This document shows, one piece after another, positions 10,402 through 21,580 of a DNA stretch of 64,000 nucleotides (positions within the stretch are counted from its first letter, which is position 1; every line of letters begins with the position of its first letter). Origin of the DNA: Isoetes taiwanensis (taxonomy: Eukaryota; Streptophyta; Lycopodiopsida; Isoetales; Isoetaceae); assembly GCA_021234155.1 (NCBI GenBank), contig JAJEKV010000064.1, positions 7,378,001 through 7,442,000 of the forward strand. Direction: 5' to 3'. The notes beneath the pieces were generated by a model. That model was not told the origin of the DNA. It was given only the letters and a program-made list of their open reading frames with translations, and ran no database searches. Position numbers and translations under genes: made by a program.

Positions 10402-11640
10402 ATGCCCTCAGGCCTGACTTCGAGCCAGCAAAGGAGATTTAAAGAAAAATGTAGGCAATTTAAAATGATCAATGATATTTTATGTAAAGTCAACAGGGAT
10501 GGACTATTATTGAGGTGTGTGAATGAAGAAGAATGCATACGATCATTAGAGAAATGCATGAAGGAATATGTGGAGGCCATTTCTTTGGAGACACCACCGC
10601 CAAGAAAATTTCGAGTCAGGTTATTATTGGCCTACTGGTATTTAAAGATTGTTATCTTTGCTATAAAGTCTTGCCACAAATGTCGATATTTGGCAAAAGG
10701 ATACTCCTTCCGGTGCACTAAACCCCATCATTTCTCGGGACCTTTCCAAATATGAGGATTAGATTATATTGGCCCTATTAACCCCTTATACAGGGACAAC
10801 ATCAGCACATTATTGTAGCTCTGATTATTTTACTAAGTGGGCGAGGAAGCTATTCCTTTAAGACAGGCCAATGCTATTACAACAGCAAAGTTCTTACATG
10901 AATATATCTGTGCACGGTTTGGTATTCCCCTACAATTGCACTCTGATAGAGGTACTCCCTTTGTGAATGAAGTTATTGCTAATTTGCTAACCATTCTTAA
11001 GGTCAAGCATACCAAGAGTTCTTCTTATCACCCCCAAGGTAATGGTCAAGCAGAAGCTACTAATAAGGTTTTGAAAAGCATTTTGCAGAAAACAGTGGAT
11101 GATAACCAAAGAGATTGGCATGTTAAACTGGTGGATGCTCTTTGGGCTTATAGAGTTACTATTAAAGCAGCAACCACCCATACACCCTTCAATCTAGTTT
11201 ATGGCATTGAAGCTGTGCTTCCAGTAGAGCTTGAGCTCCCATCTCTAAGGTTAGCTCACAAGCTATGTTTACCTTTTGAAAATGCCTTGCAGGAAAGACT
11301 GGATACTCTTTTGCATTTAGAAGAATATAGGATGGAGGCTGAGAATGCCAATCTGCTAAAGAAAGCCAAAGATTTGGCTGCTTTCAAAGCTGCTCATAAA
11401 ATACAAGGGACTTTCAGGGCAGGAGAGCTAGTTCTAAAATGGAATAAACCAAGGGAAGACTCAGCTAGTAAGTTTGAAAATTTGTGGGAAGGTCCCTATG
11501 AGGTGTTGGAACCAGCAGGCACCAATTCTTATTGGTTAAAGGAATTAATTTCAGGGGTACCACTCCCAAATCCCATCAACACTATTCACTTGAAAAGGTA
11601 CTGGGATCAGCATGTATGCTTGTCCCTTTTTATGCTTTAG
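10402..11640 (+). pseudogene. integrase of the Tat-like element, frameshifted
   Basis: An HHCC zinc-finger region is visible at about 10530-10720 but is split between two frames (MHEGICGGHFF in one, a CYKVLPQ-type piece in the other). LDYIGPINP near 10765 carries the first catalytic Asp, then stops interrupt. A 267-codon frame from 10837 gives the rest of the core: HSDRGTPFVNE, YHPQGNGQAEATNK with the last acidic residue, WAYR, TPFNLVYGIEAVLPVE. The C-terminal part ends GPYEVLEPAGTNSYWL and HLKRYW. No chromodomain follows, as expected for Tat rather than chromoviruses. The enzyme would join the DNA copy to the genome, but this copy is broken. Confidence 0.85.
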
Positions 11641-12485
11641 AATTTTTAGAATTAGAGTTAAGATTAGATAGGTTAGATTCCCCTTTGTCTTGATTTTTAG
11701 TATTAATTCTTTCATTGAGTTCATGTTTGCAGCTAGCCAAGGTGTAAGATATATTATCAAGCAATTCCAAGACAAGAATTTCTACTAATGATTTGTCAAG
11801 TGTCATCTGCAGGAGCATCCTTCTCTCATCCATACTCATCTGTTTTACTGTGGTCCTACCTCTCACCCAGCTATTCATTCTTCATTCCATTCCCCCAAGC
11901 ATGCACTCTGCAAATTCAGCTTTACCATCATGGCAGAGTTGCAAGAATTAAGAATAACATGTTTATGTGTTTCCATGGTAGGTGCATCCTTTTCCCATCT
12001 ATATTCATCTGTCACAAGTAGTCCTGCCATTCATTTGGACCCCTCATTCTTGTTTTCACTCCCATACAAAGCACTCTGCATTTCAGCTTCACCACCATAG
12101 CAGAGTTGCAAATTTTTGAAGGAAGGACATGCATTTTCTTATTTTGGCGAGATCTCAACACTATCATATTCATCTTATCTCCTTACACCATTCACACTTC
12201 ACTCACACCATCTCTTTATCATTCTTATACTTACTTCCATTCTTATTCACCCATCACACTCCATTCACACCATATTACCACCATATTCACACTCGTTACA
12301 CTCATTTCACCTCACTATCATCACAATATCACCACACTCACATCACCTCTCCATTATTTGCACCCTACATTCTATTCCACCTTGTTCTCATTTTGCACAC
12401 TCTGACAAAGTTTGAAGACCCCTCTATAGATTCCTTTTGGCATAATATGGCTGAGGGGACCAGCCATTTTCTTGTTTTGGCGAGA
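11641..12485 (+). other. 3' untranslated part of the Tat-like element
   Basis: No coding sequence. It is rich in CACTCA/CATTCACAC-type pyrimidine-plus-A runs at 12160-12400. The string TTTTGGCGAGA occurs twice, at 12142-12152 and right against the 3' LTR at 12475-12485, each preceded by a CATTTTCTT-type stretch. No clear polypurine tract sits directly before the LTR; the nearest purine run is GCTGAGGGGA near 12450. Confidence 0.7.
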
Positions 12486-14258
12486 TGTTGCCCCCAAAGG
12501 GAAACATACTAATTGTTGGTTCATATGTTGAAGTTAGGAAGGCTAAGCCAAAGAAGAACTTGGTAGTCAACATTGGTGTGAAGGTCAAAGGATATTTATC
12601 TTCAAGGTCAACTCCCATAAGGAATACTTTATTTGAGGTCAAAGGATGCTTATAAGATTTTGGGTAAGAAGATTGGAAGATACTTTTTGAAGATTGGAAG
12701 TTAGAGTTTGGAAGATCCCATGGTAATCTAGAATCTTTTGCCCTCAAACTTTTCCCATCCCCATTTCCCTATGCCTTCTCTCATTTTTTGCCTTAATTCC
12801 TCCACTCTCCCTTTATCTTATCATAAGCTCATTTCTATTTCACATTCCCATCCCATTTGTTAGCCTTTGCTTTTGAAAAAACAAACCCTATTATACAACA
12901 TTAAGATCCTAGGTGGATAACTTAGGTATCATTCTAGATGCCATAAGGATGCCCTATGCCACGTGACAAGGCCAGATATGCTCCCAAATTTTTGGAAGGC
13001 ATCCTCAAAGATCCCTAGAAGATTCTCAAAACTCAAAGGTTTGATTTTCCCATTTAAACCATTGAAAATTGATTTTTTAAAAGGCCAGAATCTCGAAATA
13101 TACTCGAAAGATGCTCGCGAGATTCCCTCCATGAACCCTAAACTTAGAAAAAACCTTTGAATCCGGCCAGAGGCCTCAGTTTCTGCCTTAAATTCCTCCC
13201 GAATCTCTCCTTCCCGCCTCTTAGCTACCCAACAAACCCATAATCAATGCCTAAGATTCTGGATTCATAAAAATTTGAAAATATAATTGGAGTGATCAAC
13301 ACACAACTTTCTGAAGGCCCAGACGCATCAAACCTCAACATTGATACATGCTGAGCATGATCTGAAGACGTTTATGAAGTATCTGAGCATTCCACAGTTC
13401 GATTTGAGAAAATTGGACTGATATTCTTGTTATGATATTATTATATGACCTTCTGAGATATTTTGATGATTGATTAGGATCCTGAGATCCATATTCATCT
13501 TGTATTACCTTCATATCAATGAAAATTGCCTGCCAAGTGCTTAGAAAATTGACTGTCATGATCTTTTAGTATTTTCGCCATTAAAACATTTTTACAGTAA
13601 GATATACCATCATCTTTTCTTGCATATGACCATTTGCCCCTCATTTACCATCATATTTGCACCAGTGTGCGCAAAAAGTTCGAAAAAAAAACCATTCCAA
13701 ACTCAAGTTATTATTTTTTGCATTCTGTCTGATACAATTTTAGACTGTTATCCACAAAACAGTGCCAAAAAAATAGTTTTAGTGATCCAAGATAGGATTT
13801 GATTGCATGCCCCACGTCTTTAAGACCTATACTTCATCTCAGTTTTGGAATTTCTCAAAAATTCCTTCTGCAACTCAAGTTTCAAAACTCTGAGATCTGT
13901 TTGTAGCTTTGACTGGTATTAACAAAAAATTGACTCAACTTTGAGATCAAATATCTTGCAAACTAGAACTCAGACTTGGTCAAGATCTTTTCCCCTGCAT
14001 GCCTATAACTTTTCTACACAGGTCACAATCATTTGACCTTGAAAATCAATCCACTTATGAGAACTACATCAATTTGAGTGAAGGCTCCATATTCTTGAAT
14101 TGGGAAGGGTATGAGTACTTGATATTTGAGCTTTTTCTTTAAGAAATTCTTGTGTAGACTGATCACCTTAAGTGATCTGGAGGTTCTAACCCCAACTTAA
14201 GTATAAACTTAAGTTGGCTTCTTGTGTTTGACTCTCTAAGCCAGGTTGAGGGTCAACA
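12486..14258 (+). repeat. 3' LTR of the Tat-like element
   Basis: Copy of 4456-6206 running from TGTTGCCCCCAAAGGG to GGTCAACA, 1773 bp. Compared with the left LTR it carries a short extra segment next to CTCCCATAAGG at about 12606. It is followed at once by ACGTT, the target duplication. Confidence 0.95.
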
Positions 14259-14263
14259 ACGTT
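14259..14263 (+). repeat. target site duplication ACGTT, right copy
   Basis: Same five bases as 4451-4455, directly after the right LTR end CAACA. Confidence 0.9.
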
Positions 14264-14458
14264 AAAACTAGAAGCTGATGGAGTCATGCCAAAGTACAAA
14301 GTAAGGTTAGTTGCTCTAGTTTTTTTAGAAGAAAGAGTTTGACCAGAATGATATCTCATTGTGGAGACGACTAGTTTGGAAATGCTTCTTGTGATGGCAA
14401 ATGCAATGAACTTAGAAATACAGGAGGCATCAATTGGCTCTGCAAAAATAGCGATGCC
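14264..14458 (+). pseudogene. Copia reverse transcriptase relic, part 2
   Basis: Directly continues the Copia relic cut at 4455: KLEADGVMPKYKVRLVA, then after a shift IVETTSLEMLLVMANAMNLE. This matches the Ty1/Copia reverse-transcriptase block K...G...KYKARLVA...PV.....R.LLA.A...... . The string ends near 14458, where Ty3-type sequence starts, so an older rearrangement lies at that junction. The frame has several shifts and stops and is dead. Confidence 0.8.
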
Positions 14459-16023
14459 GTAAGCTTTTTGCGCAGTTTTCCAAGTGCAAATTTGCGACTA
14501 CAGAGGTGGAGTACTTAGGGCATACTGTCTCAGTGGATGGCATATCCACAGACCCAGCAAAAATTGATGCAGTTAAAGAGTGGCCTGCACCTACCAATGT
14601 TTCAGAGGTAAGAAGCTTTCTTGGAATAACAGGATATTACAGAAAATTTATTAAAGATTTTGCCAAGGTAGCAGCACCCCTCACCGATCTTACAAAGCAT
14701 GAGAAGGTAAAGGATTGGGTCACCCATTGGAAAGAAAAGGTCCAATCATGCTTCCAACAACCTAAGGATGCATTATCAGTTCTTACATTGCCAGCCCCCC
14801 AAAGGATAAGTGGGTTGCCACTGATGCAAGTAATATAGCTACTGGAGGCGTTTTAATGCAAGAAGAACGAGTTATTGCCTATGACTCCAAGAAAATGAAT
14901 GATGCTGGGCAACGTTACCTTGTGCATGATCAAAAAGTGGAGGAGGTACGTGAGTACTTGTTGGGTGCCAGAAGTAGACAAAAGAGTGTAGCGGACAAAC
15001 ACCGGACACCACGAGAATTTCAAGTCGGGGATTCTGTATGGTTAAAGATCAAGGTTAAGCAAGCCAAGCTCAAGATTGAAAATTGCAAGAAATTGGCACC
15101 TCGATGTGCGAGACCTTTTGAGATCATACAGCGAGTAGGTCCACAAACTACAAGCTAAATCTGCCTGCACAGCTTGAGGTTCATAAGGTCTTTCATGTAA
15201 GCCTTTTGAAGCACACACCTGATCCAGATGAGATACTTGATTCACCCACGCTTTTATAAATGATGGATGAGCAATTGAAAATAGTTCCAAAAGCTCTTAT
15301 TGATCGTGCATATAAGCAGACGAGTAGGACTCAAATCTTGCAGTACTTGGTTAAGTGGAAACACTTGGCACCTGAAGATGCAACATGGATCCTCGAGATG
15401 GACCTTGATAAGGCTTACTCGAACTTTATGCAACAGTGCCAGGGGCATACCATCCGATGCCATCACCTCCAACTCTGAAGGTAAGCACTAAGGTGCTAGA
15501 TCCAACAGGGATCATGTAGAAGGGATGGGAAGAGTTTCGTCTTAGAGAAGGGATGGACATGCAAGTATGATAGTCTGCATTTGTCTACGGCCATTATGAG
15601 AATACTGGCATTCCTTATGCCGAGACGAATCACATCACAAACCCTAGGTATGTTAGGAATTTTCTTTTTCAAGTTTATTTCATAGGGGGTGGTCCCTTCA
15701 ACCACAATATTTTTTACGTATCAGTAGATCCTAATGTTAGTGTGACTCTGCAGGCCAGTAGCAGGTGGTGTCTTGCCTGCGGATGTCGTTATGGTCCACT
15801 GAGGGCCCTTGTTTATCCTTTGTATGTGTTATGTTTTCAGTGCTTTATTTATATGGATGCCTATGGTAAAAAATGATGATCATATATAATCACTATATCT
15901 CTTTTATTACCCGCTTCAATAATTCTCTTTTATAATCACTGTATCTCTTTTATAATGCAATCGAAGGCCCTTTCACCTATTCCACTTCAGTGCTGAGGAC
16001 AAAATTAGTCCAAGGGAGGAGAA
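14459..16023 (+). pseudogene. chromovirus (Ty3/gypsy) pol remnant with internal deletion
   Basis: Starts within the reverse transcriptase thumb (FSKCKFATTEVEYLGH at about 14475; SFLGITGYYRKFIKDFAK). The RNase H start follows, with ERVIAYDSKKMN at about 14868. Near 14950 the frame jumps directly to the integrase C-terminal domain: ARSRQKSVADKHRTPREF and GDSVWLKIK. Most of RNase H and the whole integrase core are therefore deleted. After a frameshift near 15150, VFHVSLLKHTPDPDE and then a chromodomain-like piece at about 15260-15470 follow (LQYLVKWKHLAPEDATWI). The chromodomain marks it as a chromovirus, unlike the Tat-like element beside it. 15480-16009 is untranslated 3' sequence. Confidence 0.85.
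16010..16023 (+). promoter_or_regulatory. polypurine tract before the LTR
   Basis: The purine run AAGGGAGGAGAA directly precedes the LTR start TGTGACG at 16024. In chromoviruses the plus-strand primer is cut from such a tract. It links the pol remnant on the left to the split LTR on the right. Confidence 0.85.
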
Positions 16024-16118
16024 TGTGACGTTTTACGTATTTTATATGCTATATATAAAATACACGACATGTCTTGCCCCTTTATATGTTTAATTAATGA
16101 CTCCAAATTAGCTATAGA
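16024..16118 (+). repeat. 3' LTR of the chromovirus, first part
   Basis: Begins TGTGACG with the same TTTATATGC...AAATACA..ACATG layout as the complete LTR at 50454. It breaks off at about 16118, where a minus-strand LINE is inserted. The LTR resumes at about 19746. Confidence 0.85.
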
Positions 16119-17212
16119 ATAGAATAGAATAGTTTTTTTATCGTCCACTGAGACCAATCGGCCTATGGGACCCAGAAGGAGCGCAGCAAACTTATTACTG
16201 TCCGGGTTAAAAAACCCCCGCCCCGAAGGGTTTTCGAGGGAAAAACCGTGGCAGTAATAAGAATGCTGTCAAACTGTACAAGTATACATCATCATGAAAT
16301 AAATGTGTATGTACATGTCATGTCAAGTCGTGCGAGGACATAGCTGATCTCGCATGTCCATGACCTCTGAAGGTATGATCCTAGCATCCCGCACGGATGC
16401 CGTGCTCAATGTCACATGTAGCGGCTGGCGGGCGACCAACTCAGCATATAGCGTCCGGATTTGATCATATCTTTGGGCAACTTTGAAGGGTATGAGATTC
16501 ATCCTCAATGACTCCCATTTGGCAAGCATTGATGAGCGGTCTGGCGTGGCTCACCAATCCATCCGCACTGTCTCAATTCGAAGATGATGTGCCCCAATGC
16601 GAATGGAGGCAATGAGTCCGCGTCTTTTCATGGGCAAGTGGGTGCGAGGTAGCATTGTGGGCCTCGTTCCAATGTGGGATTTATGTGGCTATTTGGTAGT
16701 GTCTTTGTCTTGACCTGTTCAAGGGCGCTGGCATCCCAAAGCTTGCTGATGAAGCAAGCGTCAAGATATTGCCTCAAGCTATGGCGATCTGCCTCATTTT
16801 GCACATGTATGCACACGTGCTCTCGCACATTCCATCTAGCCATCCATTGAGCTCTCTTTTCCCTCCAAGCATGCCTTGAGGCGTTGTGGCCCCATTGCCA
16901 TGATATAAGCTAGTTTTGGGAGACGAGCATCGTCCATGTTGACCACCTTCCGAAGTAGACAATGTGGCGAGATCAAGGGCAGCCCTCTGAAGAGGCAAGA
17001 ATCTGTTTCTGCGGTAGAATTTGATATGGGACTGTGGACTTCACCCCTAGTGCTCGTACCAAGAAGGCTTTTCGCTTTTGCTCCAAGTCATTCCAAGTAG
17101 CGAGGGATACTCTTGGGCCCCATACTTCAACCCCCGTATAAAAGGACGGGGCTCCACTAAGACTTTGAGCAGGTGTGGTGATGGGTCCAATCATACAACT
17201 CCAGCTCTATGA

Positions 17213-18560
17213 CTATTGTTTTGCATTGCATATAGTGCTTTCCGGCCCCCGTAACTTCGTGAGCGTATGGATGTGTCGGTGCATAGTAGGCGGAAACTCC
17301 ACTCCCAAATATTTGTATGTGGATGCTACTTCCACATTCGCCCTCGATAGCGGAAGGAGGGATCCTCTACCGCCGTGAAGATGATATGAAAACCACCTTA
17401 GTCTTGGCCAAGTTGGCGTGCATATCGATTCGCTTGACAAAATGTGTCGAGGGCATCGAGATGTCGTTGCATGTATGTCTGCTGGTGTGTAAGCTAGGAG
17501 GTCCACATCATCGGCATATATTAAGCTGCTTGATGATCCGGTAGAGAAGGTGAGCCCGCCGCCCCCCCCATTATCGCAAGCCCAGCTCTCCAATTGATCA
17601 ATGTAAAGCCCAAACAATGTTGGGGAGAGAGGGCATCCCTGGCGAACCCCGATACTACTATCAAATGGTTGGCTTGTCGGCTGCAACCGACCCGAGCATC
17701 TTTCATAAAGCACAGCCTACCTTTGCATTACGCAAATCTACAGGAACCCCAAATTGCCGTAATCTTGCCCATAGTTTTTCCCGAGGCACGGTGTCAAATG
17801 CCTTTGCAAAATCCACGAAGCAACAATATAGATCGGCGGTTCCTGGCTGTCTTCAACGAGCTTCGCAATGTGAAGATGTGGTCAATGGTTGAGTGTCGGT
17901 CCGAATCCTGCTGGGTGAGGGCCAGTATCTCGCTGCCTCTGCCCCGCCCTCATCAAGCTGCTTTGCTTTCGAGAATCCCAGCAAGCAATTTTGCAAACAC
18001 CGAACTGACCATGATTGTTCGGTAATTGGGTCAGGCGGTCGCGGGTCACCGCCTTATAGATGGGAACAACTCGCTATTGGTCCCCTTTGCATCGGGGAAG
18101 CCTTCTGTAATGCCTTGTTGAACAAGGCGGTCAAGATTGGTATTATGGGCGGCCCTGCCCACTTAAGCAATTACGCGCCGCATGCCATCCAGTCGGGGCT
18201 TTCCCATTGGCAAGACGGTTGTAAGCCTTGTTCCACGTCCCGAATCTGTGATTTCCAAATTGGGCCTTCTTGCGGGGTAATGCCGCATGTGCACCACGAG
18301 GGTCATATAGGCTTTGCAAGTATTGCCTCCACGCTTTCGGGAGTGATGTTCCCCTGTGGAACATCGCGGCTTTCTAAGAACCCTTCGCCCGAAGGTCCGG
18401 GGGTGACGTTCGGGGAGATAAAACATTTCCCTTTGATGTCTTTTGCAATGTACCGGCTTTCTTAGCTTTAAGGAAGACGCGGTATTGTCGGACCGCATGT
18501 GGGCGTAAAAGCGTGGTCTCGTGACTTGGCGAACAAGCGTTTGTGTTCCTTGCACTCTGC
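17213..18560 (-). pseudogene. LINE reverse transcriptase (copy 1)
   Basis: The segment 17213-17713 reads SSIGVRQGCPLSPTLFGLYI, then LIYADDVDLLAYTP with the catalytic YADD at 17507-17518, then a TYKYLGVEFP block. This is the palm of a LINE-type reverse transcriptase. Upstream, at about 18450-18510, YRSFLKAKKAG is shared with the second LINE, which has YRSFLKTKKA. The region between is open only in pieces, so several frameshifts are present. The enzyme would copy LINE RNA at the nicked target. This copy is inactive. Confidence 0.85.
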
Positions 18561-18959
18561 ATCAAACCATTGATTACGTGGGAAGGTTGTGTTCTGGAGG
18601 TCCATCGCGGGCGGCTTATCCCAAAGCATCTCTCGCCAAGTAGCCCTAAGCACATCGGTCAGTAGGGCCGTCTGTTGCTCTAGTGTAGGATATTGCAAAA
18701 TTTACGCGGTCATCTATAAGCATCACGGGCATAAGCCCCGTGATGTTCATAATCCAATCGCAAATTGGTGAGGCATGTGAGGAGTCGTGGGCGGGGGTTC
18801 GCACAACCCGCCAAGCCAACTTCAAGTAAAGTGGTAAGTGGTCCGAAGTCGATCTCTTCATCCCTATTAGTTGTTCCCACGGAAGTGCTTGGCGACATGC
18901 ATATCTGCTTTCGGGCACCAAAGCACATAGTCCACCACACTAGATCCTCCCCCGGGTTT

Positions 18960-19650
18960 TCCCGTCTACAAGTGCTCTTGCGGGTGGGCGACCAGCGTGC
19001 CGATCCATTGCAGATTACCGGTCAAAGATACCCTGAGCAAAAGCAATTGTCTACCATAGCGTGTGACCTGATTGTCATCGATGTCAGGTGGTTGCCGCTG
19101 CTCTGCAGACGCATTTTGCAATATATCATCGATCAAGGGATCAAATCTCATGGGTTGTTCTACCCGGTCTTGGCGCATTAAAGTCTCCAAGGAGTATGAC
19201 ACCGCCTAAGCTGCTTATCTTTGTTGTATGTCATCATATAGATCGACATAGGGGTCCGGCCTATCCACATCCGGGAAAGTGGATGTGATAGAAGTTTCTT
19301 TTCGCATGTGGAAAGTAGCGGGCTGCCACAAAGAGGGGTACGCGCATCTTTGCGGTTTGCACACGCACCCACAAGTACCGGTTGTGCAATGCGTCTTGAA
19401 CAAGGAAACCGGGACCGTGCCAAGGCCGTTCGATAGTAGCGGGCAACTCCCCATGCCCCGCTTTCTGTGCAATCATTGAAGATTGAGTAGCGGTATCCCG
19501 GCAAGTCGGGTATCCCGTGTCCCGCATGCCCCATGTTTCCATAAGGAAGATCAGATCCATATCTGCAAAGAACAACGAGTTGAGACTATCTCCCTTTCGC
19601 CATGGGAAGCCCGAGCAATTCCGGGAGACCATGCGGAGGCACAATTCCTA
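18960..19650 (-). pseudogene. LINE apurinic-type endonuclease (copy 1)
   Basis: Near 19550-19640 the frame reads NCSGFPWRKGDSLN and MDLIFLMETWGM, the start of an endonuclease/exonuclease/phosphatase fold with the acidic residue of the ETW motif. VPLFVAARYFP follows. At about 19160-19190, in another frame, comes LLGDFNA, the conserved metal-binding motif of LINE endonucleases. The domain nicks target DNA. Frameshifts separate the motifs, so the gene is dead. The same MDLIFLMETW occurs in the second LINE at about 43390. Confidence 0.8.
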
Positions 19651-19745
19651 TTTGCCGGCCAGGGGGCGGTTTGGGGATTCGATGGCGGCGGAGAAGGGGG
19701 ATGGCGGTAAGTGAAGAGGCACTCGAGATGTGCGAGCAACAGAAG

Positions 19746-21102
19746 GTGCTATGCTAAATTAAAGTTAATTAAATAAGCTAATTATGCAAGATTAACTAAC
19801 TATTAACTAATTATGTTAATTAATTATTAAATAAGATAAATTAGCAAGTGCCACTTGGGCCAACTCGATTGACCCTAATGAACTTGCTAATTGAGGGCTA
19901 ATCAAATTGGGATCCAATTTGCCCCAAACCGATTTAGGGAACTTTGGGGAGGAGGAGCACCTAGTTCTAAGCCAGAGAGATGGGGGAATTTGAGAGACAA
20001 CGGTTCCAGACAAAATACCAGTTAGTAGGCTTAGCTAGCTTGAGATTCTAGTTGAGGATTAACCCTTGTTTGCTTAGATGAATGGTTAAACTTTTATTGA
20101 TGCTCTATTTGAAGTTATAATGGATTTATGAATTGTGGCAGTTCTTTTGCTGCACCTCTTGTGCTTGTGGGAGAAGGGGGGTAGAGACCTAAAGGCTAGT
20201 AGAAATAGTTTGTTTCTAGCTAGAATCCCATAATCCCAATAATTGTGGCCTATGCATAAGAGCCCATCTAGCTGTGGATGCTATGCCAAGATTAAGCACC
20301 AACGGACACAATGGTGAAGGGGAGGTGGAGCCTTACTGAGCGAGGCTATTAAGGCTCGTATAGTGTGCTAGGCTTATAGTCGGTCACTGCGTGTACTGTC
20401 CCGAAAGGACGTTCTAGGGACTCGATAGGTGCGGGTGATCTTGGCCTATGGTTGGAAGGTTAAGTCGGGTATGGATACATGTGTCCCCATGGTCCTCTAG
20501 CCATCCATGGAACCATTGTGCTCCAGTAAGGGATGCTTCCCATTCCTGCCTCATCAGACTGGGGAGATGCAACTTAGAGTGGTCTCATAAGGTAATTCCA
20601 TGAGATTACGTCTTTGGAAGGCTACTATCATGCCATAACATGTTTCAGCCCATCTACAAAGTGTGCACAGAAGGGGCAGATGGACTAGACTATCCTAGCC
20701 ATTGTTATGTGCCAGCCGATGCCATTGTCATGATCCTGTCTTGTTGTTATCCGTAAATCCTGACCATCAGTCGACCCCCTTGCATCTGAGTCCGAGTTAG
20801 AACCCTCATTTATGATGCATTTTATATATTATATTGGTATATGTTGATGTTCATATTGATGATAATGGGCCACCTTCCGTGGTAGCATATTATTTTATGT
20901 CTATTGTTGCCTGTGCTAATATGTATGTATGCCCAAAGAAGGCATGGGGCGAATGACATCTTCGTCTCCTTTACTTAGATACTTGGCCATCACAAGTGGT
21001 CCGAGTCAGACGGAGGGCCTTTCCAGATGATAGAGTTGCTGGGAAAGGGGATTTTCCGTATTTATATAATGGAAGCATCGTATAGGTTCGGGGAGCGTCA
21101 CA
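19746..21102 (+). repeat. 3' LTR of the chromovirus, second part
   Basis: Continues the LTR after the LINE and ends GGGAGCGTCACA. It aligns throughout with 50600-52003, including the GCCAGAGAGAT block, GGATTAACCCTTG and GGTCCGAGTCAGACGGAGGG. Together with 16024-16118 it makes an LTR of about 1.45 kb. The body of the element is the chromovirus remnant on the left. Confidence 0.9.
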
Positions 21103-21580
21103 GTTCTAGTGTGGAGTTTATGTGGTGCTGGTAATGTGCTGTCTTGACCTATTCAAGGACGGTGACATCCCAAAGCTTGCTGAGGAAGCAAACGTAAAGA
21201 TATTGTCTCAAGCTATGGCGATCCTCTTCTGTTTGCATCTTTATGCATCTTTGCTCTTGCTTATTCCATCTGGCCAGCCATTGAGCTCTCTTTTCCTTAG
21301 GTCTTGAGACGCTGCGGCCAATTGCCACGGTGTAAGCCAGGTTGGGCAGATGAACATCATCCATACCGACCACCTTTTGAAAGCAGACGATGGTGGTGAT
21401 CAAGGCCTGCTCTCTGACGAGGCGTGAAACCTGGCTCTTGCAGCAGAATTTGATATGGGACTGTGGATTTCACTCCCAGTGCCTGTGTCCTTAGAGAGAA
21501 TGTCTTATGTTGCTCTCCTTCCCTTTCTTTTGCCAACATGCATGTATCATTGTAGAGACACAATGTGCTTCTGGTGGAGG
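21103..21580 (-). mobile_element. LINE scrap next to the LTR end
   Basis: Matches the 3' region of the LINE at about 16660-17070, for example CTTGACCT.TTCAAGG and CATCCCAAAGCTTGCTGA with AGATATTG after it. It begins directly after the LTR end, so the chromovirus may have landed in an older LINE copy, or the two were joined by a later break. No intact frame remains. Confidence 0.75.

Larger units (their letters stand above)
4456..14258 (+). mobile_element. full-length Tat-like Ty3/gypsy LTR retrotransposon
   Basis: A 9.8-kb element with two LTRs, a target duplication, a primer-binding site, gag with two zinc knuckles, a protease with a DGGS active site, reverse transcriptase, RNase H and integrase. 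There is no chromodomain after the integrase. The degenerate RNase H together with an extra archaeal-type RNase H places it with the plant Tat/Ogre group. The domain order is unusual: the extra RNase H lies before the reverse transcriptase, not after the native RNase H. The two LTRs differ by scattered substitutions (about 2 percent by eye) and one 20-odd-bp indel, so it is a fairly recent insertion. Stops and shifts in protease and integrase make it non-autonomous now. Confidence 0.95.
16119..19745 (-). mobile_element. LINE inserted in the LTR, 5' truncated
   Basis: A 3.6-kb non-LTR retrotransposon on the minus strand. Its 3' end is at the left: GTCTCAGTGGACGAT, an A run and (TATTC) units. 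Going upstream there are a C-terminal region, reverse transcriptase, linker and an apurinic-type endonuclease. The copy stops at about 19745, just upstream of the endonuclease, so ORF1 is missing; the copy at 39.5-45 kb keeps that part. The coding strand is GC-rich and full of frameshifts. GCTAT occurs near both edges (about 16110 and 19748) and may be a short target duplication. Confidence 0.85.

Noticed and set aside
12106-12512. Three overlapping plus-strand frames of about 100-127 codons
   Set aside because: They lie in the CA/CT-rich untranslated end of the Tat-like element, and being open in all three frames reflects base composition.
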